Source: a virus. Taken from it: a DNA stretch of 25,848 nucleotides. Below, one piece after another: positions 23,261 through 25,848 of the stretch. The position numbers and the translations under genes were made by a program. Position 1 is the first letter of the stretch, and each line of letters opens with the position of its first letter. The DNA lies in the IMG/VR virus record IMGVR_UViG_3300021519_000062, positions 1 to 25,848 of that record. One strand, 5' to 3'. The notes under the pieces are model-generated. The model worked only from the letters and a program-made list of their open reading frames with translations. It was not told where the DNA came from and searched no databases.

Positions 23261-23289
23261 TTGTCCAGAAATTCAAGTTCGTATATAAT
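23261..23289 (+). promoter_or_regulatory. Sigma70-type promoter for the 23324 gene
   Basis: TTGTCC at 23261-23266, a 17-base spacer and a perfect TATAAT at 23284-23289. It is 35 bases before the ATG at 23324, with GGAG at 23311-23314 as ribosome-binding site. Confidence 0.7.
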
Positions 23290-23323
23290 ATACACTTACA
23301 CTAGCGAAACGGAGAAACAAACC

Positions 23324-23695
23324 ATGCGCGAATACACCAAAGTTGAAGAACTCCAGTCCCACTACAGCGACTTCCACAAAGATGTGTATGGTTTCCGACC
23401 ACGCAGTTCCACTGATGAACAGTGGAATTCGGAAGTGTGGCTCAGTGGTGAGATCGACGGTCTCCATGAGTATCTGCGGATACTGGGTTCCACCCCGCAG
23501 GGTCGTGTTCAATTGCGTGAGATGGGTTTCTGCACTGACGACAAAGAAGCGGATGAGGAGTATGCAGCCGCTGAAATCCGTGCTCGTGAGGAAGAAGAAG
23601 CCCGTTATGCTGAAGCGGATCGCCAGGATGCGGTGTTGGCTGAACTGTTGGCCCCGCCGACTGAAGCAGAACAATTTGAACTGGATATGAAATAA
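23324..23695 (+). CDS. Conserved phage protein with DFHKDVYGFRPR motif
   Basis: 123 residues from ATG 23324 (MREYTKVEEL). A frame-extended start at 23261 overlaps the -35 box and is rejected. The segment DFHKDVYGFRPR near residues 15-26 recurs, from memory, in small early proteins of many phages; function unknown. The C-terminal third is a long, very acidic helix rich in Ala, Glu and Arg. GC is about 52 percent, clearly above the structural region. Its stop overlaps the next start (TAATG, 23693-23697), so it heads an operon of small genes. Confidence 0.78.
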   Translation: MREYTKVEELQSHYSDFHKDVYGFRPRSSTDEQWNSEVWLSGEIDGLHEYLRILGSTPQGRVQLREMGFCTDDKEADEEYAAAEIRAREEEEARYAEADRQDAVLAELLAPPTEAEQFELDMK

Positions 23696-23865
23696 TGAAA
23701 GTTTATTGTGTAATAGGTTCGAGAGATTATCATGGATCATCTGAGCCCTACGGTATATATGCTGATGAGAAACGTGCCGAGGCGGTGTGTGTTGAATTGA
23801 ATGCGCGTGGGAAACGATTTAATACAAATTACGAAGTTTCCGAATACGAAATAATCGAGGAGTAA
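23695..23865 (+). CDS. Small hypothetical protein (56 residues)
   Basis: It begins at the TAATG overlap with the previous gene. The product begins MKVYCVIGSRDYHG and continues with SEPYGIYADEKRAEAVC, then an alternating C-terminus ending EYEIIEE. This is the pattern of small phage proteins with a beta-alpha-beta look whose role I do not know. The terminal Glu-Glu codons GAGGAG (23857-23862) also form the ribosome-binding site for the next gene. Confidence 0.68.
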   Translation: MKVYCVIGSRDYHGSSEPYGIYADEKRAEAVCVELNARGKRFNTNYEVSEYEIIEE

Positions 23866-23870
23866 TAATA

Positions 23871-24032
23871 ATGGAATCAGTCTCAACCCTTAAATATTTC
23901 TTAACAGATGACGATTTATCTGTTCCGCATGTGTGTGGTGTCTTAGCCCAACATTTTGGTAAGTGTCCTGCGTGTGAGGCAATAGAGAAACGATGGGCTG
24001 AAGAAGACCGTCATGTTGAGTCCTGCGTGTGA
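23871..24032 (+). CDS. Small Cys-motif protein, probably shortened by a frameshift
   Basis: 53 residues, with good GAGGAG spacing to ATG 23871. It contains one CPAC motif (KCPACEA at 31-37). A second copy of the underlying DNA, TCCTGCGTGTGAGGC (23966-23980 and 24021-24035), lies near the stop but in another frame. Two bases (TG) appear to be missing between GAG and TCCT. If restored, the frame would continue ECPACEAVMTPKKDMK to the TAA at 24064-24066, which overlaps the next ATG in the same TAATG style as neighbouring genes. The intact form would be a two-CPxC zinc-ribbon-like protein of about 65 residues. Sequencing error is not excluded. Confidence 0.6.
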   Translation: MESVSTLKYFLTDDDLSVPHVCGVLAQHFGKCPACEAIEKRWAEEDRHVESCV

Positions 24033-24065
24033 GGCTGTTATGACCCCGAAAAAGGATATGAAATA

Positions 24066-24245
24066 ATGAGTCTTTATACATACGGTGTGTATCGTGCAGG
24101 GAAGTTGATCTTTTCCAGTGAACCCATGTCGGAGGCTGATGCTGAAGCTTCCGCTGAGTGGGCGCGATTGTTGCAACCTGATGATGATGTGGTGGAAGTT
24201 AATGAGTGTGAAGAGGATTGGGTAGACTTTGATCATCAAGATTAG
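24066..24245 (+). CDS. Small acidic hypothetical protein (59 residues)
   Basis: It begins MSLYTYGVYRAGKLIFSS, has an Ala/Glu-rich helix in the middle and a strongly acidic end (EEDWVDFDHQD). It is preceded by AAGGA (24052-24056). Family not recognised. Its stop codon TAG runs into GGAGTTAAAGA, the same junction sequence that separates the downstream paralogs, so it is directly upstream of the small-gene array. Confidence 0.65.
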   Translation: MSLYTYGVYRAGKLIFSSEPMSEADAEASAEWARLLQPDDDVVEVNECEEDWVDFDHQD

Positions 24246-24255
24246 GAGTTAAAGA

Positions 24256-24495
24256 ATGAATAAGAGAATTGAAGCATTGAAAGCCCTTGCCACCAAAGAA
24301 GTGTGGAGCGAGAACCAATATAACGGTGCTCCGGAGTTTAATGGATACGAATTGGATCCTGTAAAGTTTGCCCAGTTAATTGCTCAGGAGTCTATTGTAG
24401 ATTTTTACAGACGATATCTAGATATTTGTAGCGAGGAAGATATTACTGTTCAAGTTGAACGATATGTGAAAGAACATTTTGGAGTCAAAGAATGA
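24256..24495 (+). CDS. Small paralog 1 of the MNxRI...KFAELI...HFGVEE family
   Basis: 79 residues. It starts MNKRIEALKALA, has KFAQLIAQES at about 47-56 in the middle and ends VKEHFGVKE. Genes 24492, 25069 and 25529 share the start, the K-F-A-x-L-I core and the HFGVE end, while the segments between differ strongly in sequence and length. I recall such proteins as frequent in T4-like aquatic phages; the function is unknown. Helical throughout, no catalytic motif. It overlaps the next member by ATGA. Its GGAG (24245-24248) is outside any coding frame, unlike later members. Confidence 0.75.
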   Translation: MNKRIEALKALATKEVWSENQYNGAPEFNGYELDPVKFAQLIAQESIVDFYRRYLDICSEEDITVQVERYVKEHFGVKE

Positions 24496-24747
24496 ACGAA
24501 CGAATTAAAAAACTTGTAGTTAAGGCTAATGGTTATTGGGAATACGGTGACCATAATATGCCATCAACCGTATGTTTTAAAGAGGCAGATTTAGAAAAGT
24601 TCGCCGAGTTGATTGTTGCCGAAGCCAGGCTTCGACGAAGCGGTTACTGTATTACAAAAAAGATTCATGGGTGACCTTAATCGGGAAGATATGGAAGTGC
24701 GCCGATGCATTGCAGACGTTAAGAAACATTTTGGAGTTGAAGAATGA
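24492..24747 (+). pseudogene. Small paralog 2, apparently frameshifted
   Basis: The first frame (24492-24674) starts MNERIKKLVVKA and has LEKFAELIVAEA at about residues 34-45, then runs RLRRSGYC... into a TGA at 24672-24674, giving 60 residues and no HFGVEE end. The next frame from about 24616 is open to 24747 and ends DVKKHFGVEE, the family end, followed by the ATGA junction. A +1 shift near the sequence GAAGCCAGGCTTCGACGAAGC (24621-24641, where GAAGC, GCTTC and GAAGC alternate) would restore a normal member. A real frameshift in that short inverted repeat, a programmed shift, or a sequencing error are all possible. Confidence 0.65.
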
Positions 24748-24878
24748 ATGATGAATTGAAAGCAATTGCCGTTGAAGCCGGAGCACCAGAGGAAATGTTG
24801 AATGCTCTTTGGTTCAATGTATTTTGCCAGAAGTTTGCATACTTGGTAGCTGAAGAATTGGTAAAGGAAAACGAATGA
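24744..24878 (+). CDS. Small paralog 3, shortened (44 residues)
   Basis: It starts MNDELKAIAVEAG and has CQKFAYLVAEELVKENE at 28-44, so the family core is present, but the HFGVEE end is missing. It starts in the ATGA of the previous member (24744-24747) and ends in an ATGA overlap with the next gene (24875-24878). It may be a natural short variant. Confidence 0.65.
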   Translation: MNDELKAIAVEAGAPEEMLNALWFNVFCQKFAYLVAEELVKENE

Positions 24879-25072
24879 AAATACTTAATACTGGTGCGGA
24901 TGTAATCAAAAACGGTAAAGGGTTATATAATATCCTCTACAACGGAGAAACAGTGGCACTTAATTTGCAGTATGAAGTGGCTCTTGAACTTGCCCTTGAT
25001 AGAACTCAGCTAAACGCCCTGATGCCAACTATGGCACGTAATAATGTATTTTATCTCAGGAACGCGGCATGA
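24875..25072 (+). CDS. Small unrelated hypothetical protein inside the array
   Basis: 65 residues, beginning MKILNTGADVIKNGKGLYN and ending MARNNVFYLRNAA. It lacks the family start, core and end. It is predicted to be mixed alpha/beta. It overlaps its neighbours by ATGA on both sides (24875-24878 and 25069-25072), so it has been inserted into or retained within the array without breaking translational coupling. No function assigned. Confidence 0.68.
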   Translation: MKILNTGADVIKNGKGLYNILYNGETVALNLQYEVALELALDRTQLNALMPTMARNNVFYLRNAA

Positions 25073-25317
25073 ACGAACGTATTAGACAATTTGAGTTAGA
25101 GTCACACATTGATGTTTATGCTCTCGGTAAGGATCGAGCAAAATGGGAATCTGTTTTGCAAAAGTTCGCCGAGTTGATTGTGAAAGAATGTATCAACGTT
25201 TGTGAGCCTGTTTTAGACGAGCCCTACGAAGATATGAGTGAGTTTGGCAAAGGGTTGGTCGAAGGACAGGATGTTGCAGTAGAAAAGATTAAGAAACATT
25301 TCGGAGTTGAAGAATGA
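25069..25317 (+). CDS. Small paralog 4
   Basis: 82 residues, the most typical member. It starts MNERIRQFELES, has LQKFAELIVKECINVC at about 30-45 and ends KIKKHFGVEE. The segments between (HIDVYALGKDRAKWE; EPVLDEPYEDMSEFGKG) are unlike other members. The GGAG in its 3' end (25303-25306, encoding part of the FGVEE tail) also serves the next gene. Confidence 0.76.
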   Translation: MNERIRQFELESHIDVYALGKDRAKWESVLQKFAELIVKECINVCEPVLDEPYEDMSEFGKGLVEGQDVAVEKIKKHFGVEE

Positions 25318-25532
25318 ACGAAGTTTTAGTAAACCTGCTGTCTAATCGAGCAGTAAGATTGGGTGAGCACTCTTGGCAATGGGCCAAGAAAAAGACTGGC
25401 AATCCTTCCTTGAAAAATTCTGTGACTTCTCGTATGTTTCGGTCCGATCTTGTAGAAGTGGTCGGTGCAGAAATGAAACTTACTGCTATGGGTCGTATAC
25501 AAGCAGAACAACATTTCGGAGTTGAAGAATGA
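25314..25532 (+). CDS. Small paralog 5, divergent
   Basis: 72 residues. It keeps the MNE start and the QHFGVEE end, but the K-F-A-E-L-I core is replaced by SDLVEVVGAEM and the interior is basic (KKKTGNPSLKN). It is therefore either a diverged member or a different protein joined to the family ends. ATGA overlaps on both sides. Confidence 0.68.
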   Translation: MNEVLVNLLSNRAVRLGEHSWQWAKKKTGNPSLKNSVTSRMFRSDLVEVVGAEMKLTAMGRIQAEQHFGVEE

Positions 25533-25741
25533 ACGACCGAATTCGAAAACTATGTTCTCAGGCAATATCAGATGTTGATGGTATCCAAAACCCTGATACG
25601 CAAGATATGTATATTCCGGACTGCTTTGCCGAAAAGTTCGCCGAGTTGATTATTCGAGAATCTATTGAAGTGATGATAAAAAATGATTATCATGGTGAAT
25701 GGCTAGGCGAGAAAGTAAAAGAACATTTCGGAGTAGAATAA
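25529..25741 (+). CDS. Small paralog 6
   Basis: 70 residues. It starts MNDRIRKLCSQA, has AEKFAELIIRESIEV at about 34-48 and ends KVKEHFGVE, one residue shorter than the standard tail. The stop overlaps the next start (TAATG, 25739-25743). The 3' GGAG at 25730-25733 again precedes the next gene. Confidence 0.75.
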   Translation: MNDRIRKLCSQAISDVDGIQNPDTQDMYIPDCFAEKFAELIIRESIEVMIKNDYHGEWLGEKVKEHFGVE

Positions 25742-25848
25742 TGAAAGCATATAAGACCAGTATCAAGGAAGTGTTCAGTGATGATCCCAACAGTCCATTC
25801 TGGCAACGACTAAAGGCCAGTCCTGGATATACGAAATTTGAAGATGAC
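25741..25848 (+). CDS. Partial gene at the right window edge
   Basis: 36 residues are visible, starting MKAYKTSIKEVFSDD; the gene continues past the window. It is not a family member by its start. No function assigned. Confidence 0.6.
   Translation, partial: MKAYKTSIKEVFSDDPNSPFWQRLKASPGYTKFEDD

Overview
The window reads as part of a tailed bacteriophage genome, most likely a T4-like (contractile-tail, myovirus-type) phage of an aquatic proteobacterium. The evidence is: tightly packed genes with ATGA/TAATG overlaps; T4-type late promoter octamers (TATAAATA and variants) in front of structural genes; a PAAR baseplate-spike protein; a pectate-lyase-fold tail fibre; class Ia ribonucleotide reductase with glutaredoxin; and a SleB-type lysin. 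Several hypothetical proteins resemble, from memory, conserved proteins of T4-like cyano- and pelagiphages. The iscU gene is very close to proteobacterial IscU, which points to that host group. No tRNA, rRNA, integrase or CRISPR array was seen.

Layout. (1) 1-7414: virion and unknown late genes. They include a block of two nucleotidyltransferase-fold proteins followed by a protein with ligase-type motifs (1275-4170), whose N-termini look like T4 internal-protein (capsid-targeting) leaders. A terminator-bounded small structural gene follows, then conserved hypotheticals. (2) 7418-9866: a near-consensus sigma70-type promoter, a 38-residue membrane microprotein, an overlapping iscU / P-loop kinase / iscA cassette, and a possible glycosyltransferase. 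(3) 9853-11375: a lone minus-strand SGNH hydrolase diverges from a PD-(D/E)XK exonuclease across a 47-bp gap. That gap holds a late promoter on one strand and an extended -10 sigma70 promoter on the other, both placed for leaderless transcripts. (4) 11408-21026: tail fibre, conserved protein, nrdA, SGNH, nrdB, SGNH, glutaredoxin, small Sm-like-looking protein, PAAR protein and a 623-residue structural protein. (5) 21162-22713: a lysis-type cassette of secreted SleB hydrolase, zincin-like metallopeptidase and a small conserved protein. (6) 22714-22928: a non-coding regulatory or origin-like segment with five 16-bp GTTAG-N6-CTAAC elements, two 27-bp direct repeats and a sigma70-type promoter. 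(7) 22929-25848: probable early region of small genes. It begins with a GC-richer GIY-YIG nuclease and ends in a tandem array of diversified small paralogs (M-N-x-R-I start, KFAELI centre, HFGVEE end).

How the parts may work together. RNR plus glutaredoxin supplies dNTPs, and IscU/IscA may support Fe-S supply during infection. The kinase and the ligase-like protein suggest nucleic-acid end processing. The fibre, PAAR, SGNH and SleB proteins suggest surface recognition, glycan modification and lysis. These links are inferred from gene content and arrangement only. The clearest candidates for something undescribed are the nucleotidyltransferase/ligase block with capsid-targeting-like N-termini, the iscU-kinase-iscA cassette, the 16-bp element cluster and the self-similar small-gene array.
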